This document shows positions 48,441 to 59,915 of a DNA stretch of 64,000 bases, in pieces. The notes under the pieces were generated by a model, which saw nothing but the letters and a program-made list of their open reading frames with translations, ran no database searches and was not told the origin of the DNA. This DNA comes from Imbricaverruca yamaguchii (lineage: Eukaryota > Arthropoda > Thecostraca > Neoverrucidae): NCBI GenBank assembly GCA_034440575.1, contig JAOTOL010001604.1, forward strand, positions 2,047,001 to 2,111,000, given 5' to 3'. The translations under genes were made by a program, and so were the position numbers. Each line of letters opens with the position of its first letter. The first letter of the stretch is position 1.

Positions 48441-48957
48441 GCAGATTAGAACAAGTCCTGAAGGGCATGCCGCCGCGCGGCACTCTTGCGCACTCGCTCG
48501 CTGACACCCAACATTGTGTGGACACGGCCGGGAATGTGCTCATACCACAGTTTATCAAAGTCGGACAAAACAGATATTATGCAACGTTTGTCCAATCCAC
48601 ATGTCTTCTTTAATTGCTCAGGGGTCTTTATAAAGAAAAGTAGTTTTTCCAGGCTCGCCGAACCTTCGTTGCATATTCTGAGCAATAATGACTGGAAAGC
48701 TGAACATCAGACTCCTAATCCACGTTCCTGTTGAGTTGCTCCACCTCACGGCTTCCTTAACCATCAAGAGGCACTATTTTGCTTCGTCTTGACTCTGAGC
48801 TAGTGTGGGAATGCTTGCGTTTCTGCTCTGAACAGACAGAAGCAGAGCACACTTGGTGTCATCCAGCGACACAGTACGAAATGTCTTGATTTGGGAAATG
48901 GTTCGGAGATAAACTAGCCTTCAACGTGATTTGGATCGTCACCATTTGATACCATTG
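48441..48957. other. Unassigned stretch
   Basis: Nothing recognised. Confidence 0.4.
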
Positions 48958-49104
<147 letters not shown>

Positions 49105-49364
49105 GCGATACGTAAATGAGCGATACGACATTCTTCATTGGCAACGAGCATACAGGCCACGATTTTCTCGTACATGCTGTCAACGGAGAGTTGAGCGCCA
49201 GAACCTCCCTCGCATACCTCTAGCTTCAAGGACTTTGGTCTACTTTGATAAAATGTGCCGTATCGAGGAAATTGATCTAAAATTACTTCCAAAGTGCAGT
49301 GCGATGAGAAAGACCGCCGCCGAGTAGACTTTCAATTTGGTTGTTTTTGTTTAGACATGTGGCC
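49105..49364. other. Unassigned stretch
   Basis: Nothing recognised. Confidence 0.4.
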
Positions 49365-50135
49365 AGGCAGTCGGTGGTCGGCCAGATGGTCAGGCGGTCA
49401 GGCAGACAGGTGGGCAGGTGGTCAGGTGGGCAGGTGGTCAGGCAGGCGGTGGTCAGCCAGGTGGTCAGGCGGTCAGGCAGCGGTGGTCAGCCAGGTGGTC
49501 AGGCGGTCAGGCAGCCAGGTGGTCAGGTGGGCAGGTGGGCAGGTGGTCAGGTGGTCAGGTGGGCAGGCAGGCAGGTGGGCAGGTGGGCAGGTGGTCAGGC
49601 GGTCAGGCAGGCAGGTGGGCAGGTGGTCAGGTGGTCAGGCGGAGGCCAGGTGGTCAGGCGGTCAGGCAGCCAGGTGGTCAGGTGGTCAGGCAGGCGGTGG
49701 TCAGCCAGGTGGTCAGGCGGTCAGGTGGTCAGGTGGCCAGGTGGTCAGGCAGGCAGGCGGTCAGGTGGCCAGGTGGTCAGGCGGTCAGGCAGCCAGGTGG
49801 TCAGGTGGTCAGGCGGTGCAGGCAGGCAGGTGGTCAGGTGGGCAGTCAGGTGGCCAGGTGGTCAGGCGGGCAGGCGGTCAGGCAGGCAGGTGGGCAGGTG
49901 GTCAGGTGGTCAGGCAGTCGGTCAGGCAGGCAGGCGGTCAGGCAGGCAGGCGGTCAGGCAGGCGGTCAGGGTCAGGTGGTCAGGTGGTCAGGTGGTCATG
50001 CAGCGGTCAGGTAGGCAGGTGGTCAGGCAGGGCGGTCAGGTGGTCAGGTGGTCAGGCAGGCAGGTGGTCAGGTGGTCAGGTGGTCAGGCAGGCGGTGGTC
50101 AGGTGGTCAGGTGGTCAGGCAGGCGGTCAGGTAAG
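49365..50135. repeat. 4/8-bp tandem repeat (CAGGTGGT/CAGGCAGG)n
   Basis: About 95 units of CAGGTGGT, CAGGCGGT, CAGGCAGG and CAGGTGGG in irregular order. Every CAGGTG is also an E-box-type hexamer. The open frames (Gly/Gln/Arg/Trp/Val) are array-derived. Confidence 0.96.
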
Positions 50136-50324
50136 CGGCGGCCGGGTGGTTTCCCCGCCCCGGCCGCATCCCCAGCGGGCAGGCGGCCGTTCCGTCTGTG
50201 TCCGCCGGAACGGCCGGCAAATGGAGTCATTACGTGCCCGCCACCACCCATGGGGTCGGCCTCGGAGACCAGAGCCGGGCGGGAGGCGGGGCGCAGACGA
50301 AGGGGGAGGAGACGAGCGGCGGCC

Positions 50325-50705
50325 GCTCGGGCGCCCGCCGCCGACCCTAGCCGAGGTGGTCGCTCGGGCGCCCGCCGCCGACCCTAGCCGAGGTGGCCGC
50401 TCGGGCGCCCGCCGCCGACCCTAGCCGAGGTGGCCGCTCGGGCGCCCGCCGCCGACCCTAGCCGAGGTGGCCGCTCGGGCGCCCGCCGCCGACCCCAGCC
50501 GAGGTGGCCGCTCGGGCGCCCGCCGCCGACCCTAGCCGAGGTGGCCGCTCGGGCGCCCGCCGCCGACCCTAGCCGAGGTGGCCGCTCGGGCGCCCGCCGC
50601 CGACCCTAGCCGAGGTGGCCGCTCGGGCGCCCGCCGCCGACCCCAGCCGAGGTGGCCGCTCGGGCGCCCGCCGCCGACCCCAGCCGAGGTGGCCGCTCGT
50701 CTGAC
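50325..50705. repeat. Minisatellite, 38-bp unit, 10 copies
   Basis: The unit is GCCGAGGTGGCCGCTCGGGC plus GCCCGCCGCCGACCCTA/CAG. Copies are nearly identical apart from a T/C at ACCCYAG and one GGTGGTCGC. A GC-rich non-repetitive spacer (50136-50324) precedes it. Confidence 0.96.
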
Positions 50706-50837
50706 GGGACTGGTTGTTGGTCGGCCGGCCGCATGCCGCTCTAATCTGGACCACATATCGGGACGCGGCCCCACGCTCGCGCTGCATGGCTTTTTTCCGG
50801 CACATCTGATAGTCCGCAGCGTTGAGGAAGAGTCGTT

Positions 50838-51050
50838 CCGCGAGGCTGTGTGTGACTAGACCCCACACCGTTGAACACTGTCCCACGAGCCTGTGTGTGA
50901 CTAGACCCCGTACCGCTGGACACCGTCCCACGAGGCTGTGTGTAACTGCTAGATCCCGTACCGCTGAACACTGTCCCATGAGGCTGTGTGTGACTACTAG
51001 ACCTCGTACCGCTGTACACCTTCTCACGAGGCTGTGTGACTACTAGACCA
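50838..51050. repeat. Tandem repeat, 45-48-bp unit, about 4.5 copies
   Basis: Units share GAGGCTGTGTGTGACTA and GTACCGCTGAACACTGTCCC. A 3-bp TAC/TGC insertion distinguishes the longer units. Confidence 0.92.
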
Positions 51051-51783
51051 CGCGCCGCGGAGCGTCGTTCGACCAGCAGAGAATACCTGTGGGTTCCCCG
51101 AACCCCGGTATGAAACTGCCTTTGTTCCACTGCGACGGAAAACCGACGCTTATCTTCACATAACGAACTATTTGTCGAGTTGCACAAAAATCCAGCCTAC
51201 ATCGCGCGCGCCATTACATTTTTGCTGGCCACGACTGACCACGATTGGTTCCAACATTGAACGGGAAAACGGCGCCACGACAGCTGCGAGCCGAGCGGGA
51301 AAAGTTCTCGGTCGGCATCCAGCGGCGCCCTGGAAACAGGCGCCCGGCCGCCCCGGCCAGCCCAGCCACCAGTCATCGCTGCACCTTCCAGGTAGCCTGG
51401 TGACGGCACCCGGCGTCCGGTCAGCTCCTGTTGGTTTTCCAGGCCACAAGCCCCCGTCAGCCACAGTCCGCTTCAGGTGGCGTCCTCCAGCTAAGACGTC
51501 GATGTCAACCATGCGGCACAAACTGGGCAGGAAGTCTCCGGCCAGAGTCCGGCAGGCTTGTCTGATGGAGTATTAGCGCTGGCGCCGGTGTATTTACCGC
51601 CCGACTCCGCTGCCTGGTGTGGGAGGAGGTGGGGAGGGGGGGTAACTGCCGGCACGGCAGCGTACTGCCAGAACTCGACGCTATCCGGCGATCGTCTGGT
51701 CTCGTCCCCCCGCCGCGCCGCTTCCCAGCGTCTCATTGGGGGGGGGGTAAACAACAAGCGGCAATGCCACCAACGGCCGACTG
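51051..51783. other. Unassigned GC-rich stretch
   Basis: Frames of 117-134 codons on both strands overlap at 51168-51576, with no recognised domain. G runs occur at 51629-51641 and 51738-51747. Confidence 0.35.
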
Positions 51784-52045
51784 CGCCTCGTCCAACGTCG
51801 GCTGATAGCGGCACCTCGTCCAACGTCGACTGATAATAACGGCAACTCGTCCAGCGTCGACTGACGGTGACGGCAACTCGTCCAGCGTCGGCTGATAACG
51901 GCAACTCGTCCAACGTCGACTGATGGTGACGGCACCTCGTCCAGCGTCGGCTGATAACGGCAACTCGTCCAACGTCGACTGATAATAACGGCACCTCGTC
52001 CAACGTCGACTGATAATAACGGCGCCTCGTCCAGCGAGCGTCGGC
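51784..52045. repeat. Minisatellite, 27/30-bp unit, 9 copies
   Basis: The core is CTCGTCCAACGTCGACTGAT plus AATAACGGCA or GGTGACGGCA. The shorter units have GGCTGATAACGG. Both lengths are multiples of 3, so frames stay open. Confidence 0.94.
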
Positions 52046-52831
52046 TGATGGTGACCGTGCTGGATTTGCGGGGAACAGCGTCGCCTGGTCGTCGCCGCGT
52101 CCGGACTGATCCTAAGCGTGCCGCGAGCGCCTCACGCAGCCGCCACAACAATTCCAGCCGGACCTGCGAGAGGGCTCTCTTTCGCGTGATTAGCGGGCGC
52201 CACGAGGCCATCAGTCCCGCCCACGCGTGGCGACCGGCGACAGTCGCGGCGCTAAGGTCTGAATGGCGTGAGGAGATGGCGGCATTTGTGGCTCGGCTGG
52301 CCGCGTGACTGGGTATTTGTGCTGAGGCAGCGGCCCACTGTTGGCTCGGTTAGCGAGTGAGGTCATCGGTAGTGGCCGGCCAGACTTTCCCAGGAGCAGC
52401 GGCCGTCTGGTGACAACAGAAGGCGTGGGTTGCCAGTGGTCAGCGCTCTTGTTCGACTACGAAAAATCGCGAGTCCCGGCCTTAAGCATCCATGGGTGTT
52501 GGCAAATACAGTTTTAGTTCCACATTTAATTATGATCGATGCAGCTAAACGTACGTTCGGCCGGTAATTTTTCATGGAAGTTGCCGACGTGCCACCCTGT
52601 TTATGGGACAATGAAACACGACCGCCCAGTAACATTAGCCTGCCGATGAGGTGAAATGAGTCCGACTGAAAGTGAATTTTACTTTATTTTATTTTTCAGC
52701 GAGTCGATTGCACGCAAGATGTGGGCAGTGTGGCACGGCCACAACAAACGAGCATAAAAAACATCGAGTAACATGAAAGTGACGTCGTCGCCCACAACCC
52801 TCACCAGGCACAGCGGCGTGCTGTGCATGGT
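52046..52831. other. Unassigned stretch
   Basis: No gene recognised. Confidence 0.4.
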
Positions 52832-53098
52832 TAGGCTCCAGGGCGGCACCGCCTCCAGGGCGGCACTGCCCCCAGGGCGGCACCGCCTCCAGGGCGGCAC
52901 TGCCCCCAGGGCGGCACTGCCCCCAGGGCGGCACTGCCCCCAGGGCGGCACTGCCCCCAGGGCGACACTGCCCCCAGGGCGGGACCGCCTCCAGGTCAGG
53001 GCGGCACTGCCCCCAGGGCGGGACCGCCTCCGGGCCAGGGCAGCACTGCCCCCAGGGCGGCACTGCCCCCAGGGCGGCACTGCCCCCAGGGCGCACAG
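52832..53098. repeat. Minisatellite, 18-bp unit, 14 copies
   Basis: The unit is CAGGGCGGCACTGCCCCC. Two longer units carry GGACCGCCTCCAGGTCAGGG-type inserts. Each unit is internally near-palindromic (GGGCGG...CTGCCC). Confidence 0.95.
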
Positions 53099-53221
53099 AC
53101 ACAGCCACCGCGGGTCGACATCGATTTATGACAGATTGGCGCCGCCCGCAGGCAGCCGGAACAGAGCGTCTCCGGTACGTGTTTGTCCGGCGGTACCGGC
53201 TCGACAGTCCCCCTGTCGCTG

Positions 53222-53478
53222 GCACCACTGAGTCACCACTGAGGCACCACTGAGGCACCACTGAGGAACCACTGAGGAACCACTGAGGAACCACTGAGGA
53301 ACCACTGGGGAACCACTGAGGAACCACTGGGGAACCACTGAGGAACCACTGAGGAACCACTGAGGAACCACTGAGGAACCACTGGGGAACCACTGAGGAA
53401 CCACTGAGGAACCACTGAGGCACCACTGAGGAACCACTGAGGAACCACTGAGGAACCACTGAGGAACCACTGGGGTAC
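53222..53478. repeat. Minisatellite, 11-bp unit, 23 copies
   Basis: The unit is ACTGAGGAACC, with GAGGCACC and GGGGAACC variants at defined positions. Confidence 0.96.
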
Positions 53479-53606
53479 CATCCTGACCGACACAAAAGTA
53501 GATCGGTTATAAGGCACCAATTACGCAACTGTACGTTTTCATTGTGGGCGGCCACCAGCTTATTTTGTCGCCAAAAAGCCGCTCGGTCGGGGTCCAACAA
53601 GACTGT

Positions 53607-53637
<31 letters not shown>

Positions 53638-53642
53638 AACAT
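53607..53642. repeat. (CAG)n/(CAA)n triplet repeat
   Basis: Six to seven CAG triplets followed by CAACAACAATAAC. Confidence 0.9.
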
Positions 53643-54229
53643 TAACAACGGTAGTACATAGTAGCAGCAGCATGTCACCGATCTGTGTGCGATGCTATGG
53701 GGTACTCCATCGTAACTGGATGTGAACTATGCCTATGCGCAGCAGGCCGTGCGCTTTGTGGACGAGATGCGCAGCTTGCAGCATAGGCGGCGAAACTGAG
53801 GGCCTGGGGAACCCCCTCTAAATCTGCAGATTTAACATGGCAGTATGGCGTTGGCTGGAAATAATCGACCCAAAAAGCATCCTGTGCCTCCCTTAGTATT
53901 CCGAGGATGTATGACTTACGTGATCAAACATCCGCGGGCGCAGGTTTTATGGCACCCAGCATCTCTAAAATGTACCCATGTGTACATTTTACGCCACCTT
54001 CCATCTCCTATTGCAGGCTTTGTGCCATCAAAGGTTATTGGGTTTAGGTTGGTTTATTGTGGACCGCTATAGGCGTCATGTCACTAGAAATCCTTACGTA
54101 TATGCTTTATGCTACCCAACATCCATGGACACATGCTTATGACACCCATCATTCACAGGCATATGATTTGTGCCGCCCAACATCGGTAAGTGTAGGTTGC
54201 CTCTCATGAAATTGCCATACAAAATCAAG
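53643..54229. other. Unassigned stretch
   Basis: No gene recognised. Related phrases of the ATGCTTTATGCTACCCAACA / GCACCCAGCATC type recur loosely at 53950-54180, perhaps an old tandem repeat. Confidence 0.4.
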
Positions 54230-54244
54230 GAGCTAGGTTAGGTT

Positions 54245-54299
54245 GGTTGGTAATTGGGGTTTAAGGGCGCATCGACTGCAGAAGTCATGCAGCGCCCAA
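54245..54299 (-). mobile_element. Mini-retroposon, 55 bp, with 15-bp duplication
   Basis: Flanked by an exact 15-bp duplication GAGCTAGGTTAGGTT (54230-54244 and 54300-54314). On the minus strand it reads TTGGGCGCTGCATGACTTC, TGCAGTCGATGCGCCCTTAA, ACCCCAATTACCAACC. GGGCGC and GCGCCC can pair as a hairpin, and the end is a short repeated tail. It is the cleanest member of a family also found at 6139, 58882 and 62033. Confidence 0.88.
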
Positions 54300-54314
54300 G
54301 AGCTAGGTTAGGTT

Positions 54315-54886
54315 AATCTGTCATTGACTTCCATGGGTTCTATACCATCCAACATCTGAAAAACGTTCACCCCCGAAGATAAACCAGCTATGATCTTTGC
54401 TTTTTGCCTGGCTGCCTGCCCGATGTTATATTCTTAGCATGGGGTTGAGATCGGTAGGTAAGTATCTACTTGCAAAGGTCAGCACCAGAGGTGCAGACAA
54501 GGGAAGCCTGCAACCCATCCCCACCCCTTTAGCAACCAAAATACATTAGATGAAACGAGACGTTTTGATATTTTCACCACGGAAAACCATAAATTTTTCG
54601 CGCGCTCCGCGTGCCAAAAGCGGTCATCGTTCAATAGCATATTTTCCTTCGTCACCCTGCTCTCCTGTTAAGAAAATCCTAGCTGCGACCCTGATCAGTA
54701 ACTTACTTAGGCATAGGCATGTGTGGTGAATGCGATTTAGCGGATGTGGCCAATGCCACACCAATTGTCGACATTTATATTGATTGATATTTATATATGC
54801 CTATGGGTATCGACTGATAAAAATGCCGAGTAAAAATCACAATTTTCGTCACCAACTGTGACTGTGATCCACTCAAGGGTGCCTAC
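54315..54886. other. Unassigned stretch
   Basis: Nothing recognised. Confidence 0.4.
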
Positions 54887-54900
54887 CAACCTGAATGAAC

Positions 54901-55081
54901 AGGGCGGGGATGGCCGAGTGGTTAAGGTGTCGGGCTATGGGTACCAAAGGTCCCGGGTTCGACTCTGGCGCCACTCAGGACATTTCCCAATCCCGCGGCC
55001 CACCGGCGAAACAGTGTGGGCGGCGCCATTAGCCGTGAATGTGCATAAAGTGTGTCGTGAACCAACCAATAAACAAACAAA
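54901..55081 (+). mobile_element. tRNA-derived SINE, family A, copy 2
   Basis: The head GGCGGGGATGGCCGAGTGG carries a Ser/Leu-tRNA-type A box (TGGCCGAGTGG, 54911-54921). A near-consensus B box GGTTCGACTC lies at 54956-54965. The body (ACATTTCCCAATCCCGCG, CAGTGTGGGCGGCGCC, GTGTCGTGAACCAACC) ends in an AATAAACAAACAAAC tail. A 14-bp duplication CAACYTGAATGAAC (one mismatch) flanks it at 54887-54900 and 55082-55095. It is better preserved than the copy at 18126. Confidence 0.92.
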
Positions 55082-55095
55082 CAACTTGAATGAAC

Positions 55096-56495
55096 CAGCC
55101 CAGGATCACTCCCACGTTCTGTCGCCGGCGGGATACTCTTGGACGTCGCCGGGCATTCCTGCTATCTTCATAATGAACTGCAACTCCCAGTAGTCTTCCT
55201 CATCGAGCAAATCTCTGGTCATTATATATGCACGGCTGTAGTATACTACTATTCGACCGAAGATTGACTCCCCATATGCGACGGTCTTCGGCTTGCGAAT
55301 TCGCGTTCACAACATCAAATATAGCACAATCAGTGTGTTTATTTTTCTTGTCGCATTTGTCAGACTTTTGTGCAATTAGTGGTACGCTGTGCTGCCCGTT
55401 TTCGGCGCATCCGGGATTTATGAAACAACAGCGCCGCCGGGTGGGTTAAAGATGCGAAGTCTTTTTTTTCGTGACAGATTATTTTTTCCCATCCGCTGTA
55501 TGAAACCCGATTGAGTAGAATTATAAATAAAATACTGCCAGCGGAAGGAACTTGTTTCATGAAACTCGCTTCGAAACGCACAAAGCGCAGCGTCCGATAA
55601 GGCTCGAAGAGTCTCTGGAATATTTGAAAAATCCCGATAAATCAGGGCCTCGTCGAAGCCTTGATGTCGCATGGTGCCTGAAGAGCCCGGTGACGATCTT
55701 CGTCAGAAAGCGTCCACATTGTAGAGGCCGCTCCAGCCCCCTCCTGGCTATGTCGGAAATGCTAAATATGGCAAAAGTATGACTCAGATACGTTGTCGCG
55801 AAGTGGCGCGCCCGTCGACAGAGCCATAATGGCGCCGGACCGCTCACATGGATTGGTGTCGTGTCTGCGAGCAATCGACAGGCTCCAGCTGTGCCCTCGC
55901 TTAAAAGGAAATTATTTCGTGCATGTAAGGTGCAGATATCCGGTAGAGCGTGCATGCACAGGGCATATATCCGGTGGAACGTTACTGTGCAGTGCATAAG
56001 TGATGGCGTCGCACTCGCTTGTAACATTACTTGTATCCATATATAGCTGTCAATAGTTGCTGTGATGTTCGACGCATGGCCATGGTGTATAACGAGTATA
56101 GAAGTTTGTGGAATGTTCTTAATCTGACGTATGTAAGTCTCCCGAGGACCATGTTAATTACTTTGTTCGGAACTCATGCAAAAAAACTTTGATGAAAGAG
56201 CGTCATTAAAGTTATTGTCGCAAATGACTTCCTGGGACTGAAATGAATGAGAAGTTATCGAAATGTAATAAGTTGTTAGTAAGTTTCGTTAATCATTCAA
56301 GATCCAGTAGCGTGGAAGCCCGGACACAACATCCAAGTAGCAGTCGGTCTGATTGACCATCTGAATCACCTATCGCCTTGTGGTGTGAACATGTTGTCCA
56401 AAATAGCCCCGCCAACGCGGCTACCAACAAGGCGTCGACGGCGCCGGCCTCTCCGTGCCATCCGCACCGACGCCCGCGGCGACGGCAACACTCAC
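55096..56495. other. Unassigned; includes intron downstream of the glypican exon
   Basis: The sequence left of 56496 is intronic for the minus-strand glypican gene, starting GTGAGT. I searched it by eye for the next glypican exon and found none. Open frames at 55557-56027 (156 codons, minus) are not recognised. Confidence 0.45.
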
Positions 56496-57196
56496 CGTGA
56501 CTTCGATGTGGTCCTTGTTGTTCCACACGTTGACCATCGCCTCCGCCACGTTCATGTGCATCTTGAAGAGGAACTCCTTGATGTCGTTGCTCTGCTGCAG
56601 CGAGGTGCCCAGCCGCCGCAGCACGCCCACGTAGCTGGACCAGGCGTCCGAGAGCGTCGACAGTGGCGCCATGCAGCCGCGCATCACGTTGTAGCAGAAG
56701 CCGCTGCACGGCTTCACCTGGCTCAGGCCGTGGCAGAACGAGCAGTAGCTGAGGCGGGTCAGGGCGCTGTAGCACGACGACGAGTACTCCAGCTGGGTGG
56801 TGGTGTTCAGCACCTCCACGCCCACGTACAGCGACTGCAGGTAGAACTTGGCGATGCCGAACACGCGCAGCATCTTCTCCTTCATGCGGAACGGCGCGTC
56901 CTTGAAGGGCCGCAGCTCGGCGCGCCGTTCGCGCAGACACGCCGCCAGCGTCTCGTTCAGGCTCGTCGCCAGCGGGTGCGCCGCCTCCTTGTACGACAGC
57001 GGGAACAGGTCGTCGAAGAAGAGGGTGACGGCCTCCTCCAGCTCCGGGTCGGAGCGCTGACTCTGGAAGTACTGCAGGAACGCGTCGAAGAACGCGTCCA
57101 TCGGCTGTCGGATGAGAGTGGCGCTGCGCGGGTACGCCTCGATGAATGTCTCCATGGTGCTCACACGCGCCGACTGGATCACCGCCAGTATCGTGT
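56496..57196 (-). CDS. dally: Glypican core protein, internal exon (partial gene)
   Basis: Glypicans are GPI-anchored heparan-sulphate proteoglycans of the cell surface that tune Wnt, Hedgehog, BMP and FGF signalling. This exon encodes 233 residues after two bases of a split codon (upstream intron phase 1) and ends at a codon boundary (phase 0). The acceptor is CTCCGTTGCAG and the donor GTGAGT. Residues 151-174 (CSFCHGL, KPCSGFC, RGC) fit the glypican signature C-x2-C-x-G-L-x4-P-C-x2-[FY]-C-x2-V-x2-G-C. All seven cysteines expected in this part are present (86, 141, 151, 154, 163, 167, 174). N-glycosylation sites are at N80-E-T and N130-T-T. GVEVLNTT (125-132) and LFFDDLFPLSY (58-68) favour the GPC3/GPC5/dally branch over GPC4/6/dlp; this is from memory of the family. 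The signal peptide, glycosaminoglycan attachment sites and GPI signal must lie in exons outside the window or unrecognised here. Confidence 0.93.
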
Positions 57197-57207
57197 CTGC
57201 AACGGAG

Positions 57208-58085
57208 ATGTAGTCGTCAGTATCATGAGTATCGTCAGTATCGTCAGTACAGTATCATCAATATGGTATCATCAGTAGCGTCAGTACAGCATCGTCAATA
57301 CGGTATCGTCAGTATCATCAGTATCGTCAGTACGGTATCGTCAATACGGTATTGTCAGTATAGTCAGTATCATCAGTATCGTCAGTACGGCATCGCTAAT
57401 ACAGCATCGTCAGTATCGTCAGTAACGTCAGTACAGTATCATCAGTATCGTCAGTATCATCAGTACAGTATCATCAGTATCATCAGCATCGTCATTATCA
57501 TCAGTATCGTCAGTACAGTATCATCAGTATCGTCAGTACAGTATCGTCAGTATAATATGTTTCGTCAGTAGAGTATCGTCAGTACGGTGCAGTCAGTATC
57601 GTCAGTATCGTCAGTACAGTATCGTCAGTATCGTCAGTGTCATCAGTAACGTCAGTGCAGGCATCGTCAGTATCGTCAGCATCATCAGATGTACAATATC
57701 GTCGATACAGCATCGCAGGTCGTCAGTGTGATCGTCAATATCGTCAGCATCGTCAGATCATCGTCAGTATCGTCAATACAATATCGTCAGTACTGTCAGT
57801 ATCATCAGCACAGTATCGTCAGTATCATCAGTATCGTCAATACAGCATCGTCAGTGTCGTCAGCATCGTCAATACAGCATCGTCCATACAGTATCGTCAG
57901 TACTATCAGTGTCGTCAGTATTGTCAGTATTGTCAGTATCGTCTGTATAGTATCGTCAGTGCAGTATCGTCAGCATCGTCAGTACAGTATCGTCAGTATC
58001 ATCAATACAGCATCGTCAGTATCGTCAGTACCGTCAGTATCGTCAGTAGTACGTCAGTACCGTCAGTATCGTCAGTATCGTCTGA
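57208..58085. repeat. 9-bp tandem array (GTATCGTCA)n in the glypican intron
   Basis: About 95 units of GTATCGTCA, GTATCATCA, GTACAGTATCGTCA and similar fill the sequence immediately upstream (in gene direction) of the glypican exon. The array ends about 14 nt before the acceptor, so little of a normal polypyrimidine tract remains (CATCTCCGTTGCAG). Confidence 0.96.
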
Positions 58086-58869
58086 AACGGAGACCTCGGT
58101 TAGATCGTCAGTGTCGCGTCAGCAATTAATGAATCGATGGTCCCCATCGATTCAAGTGAGTAATTCACATCATCGTCTTCACTTCATCAAACACGCAGGT
58201 CTTCAGTCTGACCTTGCTGATGAACATGAAGCTGTCTAGGTATGTAGGACAGATTTGGGGAAGCGTACATCCGGGATAATGCGCCCCATGCCAATATCTC
58301 AAAGTTATAGAGCCCTACACAAAAAGCACGAACCTCATCGTAAAGTACGCGCAAAGCTTCTGCTGTGTCCATCTTTTCGCCCGAACTTACGAATTAATAA
58401 CGACCGTATGAGATAAGTGCCTTTCGTATCGTTTATGCAATATTTATGCTTTTGGGGTAGTAAGTAATGTCATTGAGCTCACAATTGAAAATGTGCACCG
58501 GCTGTTTTTTTAAACCTAATCTAGGAGTTTGAGCTAAGGTATATAAGGGATGTTTGAGCTAGAAGTATTAGCTCAAACATCCCTTCTTGAACGGAATGGC
58601 CGGCGAGGAGCGGCTCTCTTGCCGTATGTTCCACCATCCCGGGCTAAGCCTGCGGAAGCCGGGGGATACGAGTCTCAACAGGGCTGTAGCGTTGAATAAA
58701 CCAACAGTGTCGACGTGTTTCGACATGCACAAGGAGATTCTGCCGTAGGAAGAGCACTAAGCTTACCAAATATGGAGCATGGATGAGACCGGTCTCACTT
58801 CCGTATAGCGTCTGAGTCAGATTGGGCACGGGGACCTCCAGCGGCAAGATATGTGTGCGCAAGGTTGCC
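58086..58869. other. Unassigned stretch, with a hairpin
   Basis: No gene recognised. A perfect 17-bp stem lies at 58545-58561 and 58569-58585 (arm AAGGGATGTTTGAGCTA), with a 7-nt loop. It probably lies in or near the 5' side of the glypican gene. Confidence 0.55.
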
Positions 58870-58881
58870 AGCTCTGAGCGA

Positions 58882-58943
58882 AGTTAGTTAGTTATTTGGC
58901 CTTTAGGACGCATTGGCTGGCGCATTGGTCGTTTAGCGCCCAT
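58882..58943 (-). mobile_element. Mini-retroposon, 62 bp, with 12-bp duplication
   Basis: Flanked by AGCTCTGAGCGA (58870-58881) and AGCTCTGAACGA (58944-58955). On minus it reads ATGGGCGCTAAACGACC ... ATGCGTCCTAAAGGCC then AAATAACTAACTAACT, a clear (TAAC)n tail. The stem is GGGCGC with GCGTCC, one G:U pair, so pairing is kept although the bases differ from the other copies. Confidence 0.82.
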
Positions 58944-58955
58944 AGCTCTGAACGA

Positions 58956-59504
58956 GGAGAGCTGATTGCTGCAGCCTGTACAATGAGTGCGGCAGGTCCG
59001 ATAGTCCCCCCCCCCTCCCGATGAAATGGCCTCGGAAGAGGATGAAAGAATGCCTGATGAAGGGGATGTCGATGGGCTCCATCTGAGCCGTTCGTGACAG
59101 CAGGCTGACGGATTCCAAAGTGTTTGTGGGCCGGCTCAAGCATTCCCGGAAGTGGACACGCAGCAGCCCCTCCAACCCCCAACTGCTCCTAATAGATGTG
59201 ACACCATCTGCACACAAGTCACTGGCGGCCAGCGATTTCTCTCGCGAGCATGTGATCATGATCATGACATTACCACCTCATACGAACCACAAGCCGCGGC
59301 CTCTGGATATGGCCTTCTTTAAGGCTCTGAAAGCATCATGCAACTTGTCGAAGGCTACGTGGTTTCAGATCCTGAGAAACGAGTCGCCTTCTTCGCATGA
59401 GGAACTTATTCGACATGGGTCACCTTTTTCGACATGGAACGCTCTTCGACACAGCGTTCAAACGAGAGGCAGCGCCTGATAGGGTATCACAAGGATTCCG
59501 CGCT
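58956..59504. other. Unassigned stretch
   Basis: Opposing frames of about 110-119 codons overlap and are not recognised. A C run lies at 59007-59014. Confidence 0.35.
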
Positions 59505-59671
59505 GGTGGACTGTGGCCACTTGATTCCACGCCGGTGGACTGTGGCCACTTGATTCCACGCCGGTGGACTGTGGTCATTTGATTCCACGCCGGTGGACTG
59601 TGGCCGCCTGATTCCACATCGATGGACTGTGGCCACTTGATTCCACACCGGTGGACTGTGGCCACTTGATT
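59505..59671. repeat. Minisatellite, 29-bp unit, about 6 copies
   Basis: The unit is GGTGGACTGTGGCCACTTGA plus TTCCACGCC. One unit has CATCGATGG and one has GTCATTTGA. Confidence 0.94.
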
Positions 59672-59784
59672 TTGTTATCTTCAGCGACGAAGACCTCATC
59701 GCTGCGCCTCTCGCCGAGCAGGACTCGCTGGTCTCGCAGGACCAGCCAGAGCGGCCGTTGTGTTGTGGTCAGCCACAGGTCGGC

Positions 59785-59915
59785 GACCAGATCATACGGC
59801 CAGGTCAGACGGCCAGGTCAGACGGCCAGGTCGGACGACCAGGTCAGACGGCCAGGTCAGACGGCCAGGTCAGACGACCAGGTCAGACGACCAGGTCAGA
59901 CGGCCAGGTCAGACT
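59785..59915. repeat. Minisatellite, 13-bp unit, about 10 copies
   Basis: The unit is CCAGGTCAGACGG, with GACGA and GTCGGACGA variants. Confidence 0.94.

Noticed and set aside
54230..54314. Telomere-like TTAGG repeats
   Set aside because: AGGTTAGGTT occurs only as part of a 15-bp target-site duplication, not as an array.
56385..57278. 297-codon plus-strand frame over the glypican exon
   Set aside because: Antisense shadow of the GC-rich glypican coding sequence. The minus strand carries the family signature and splice sites.
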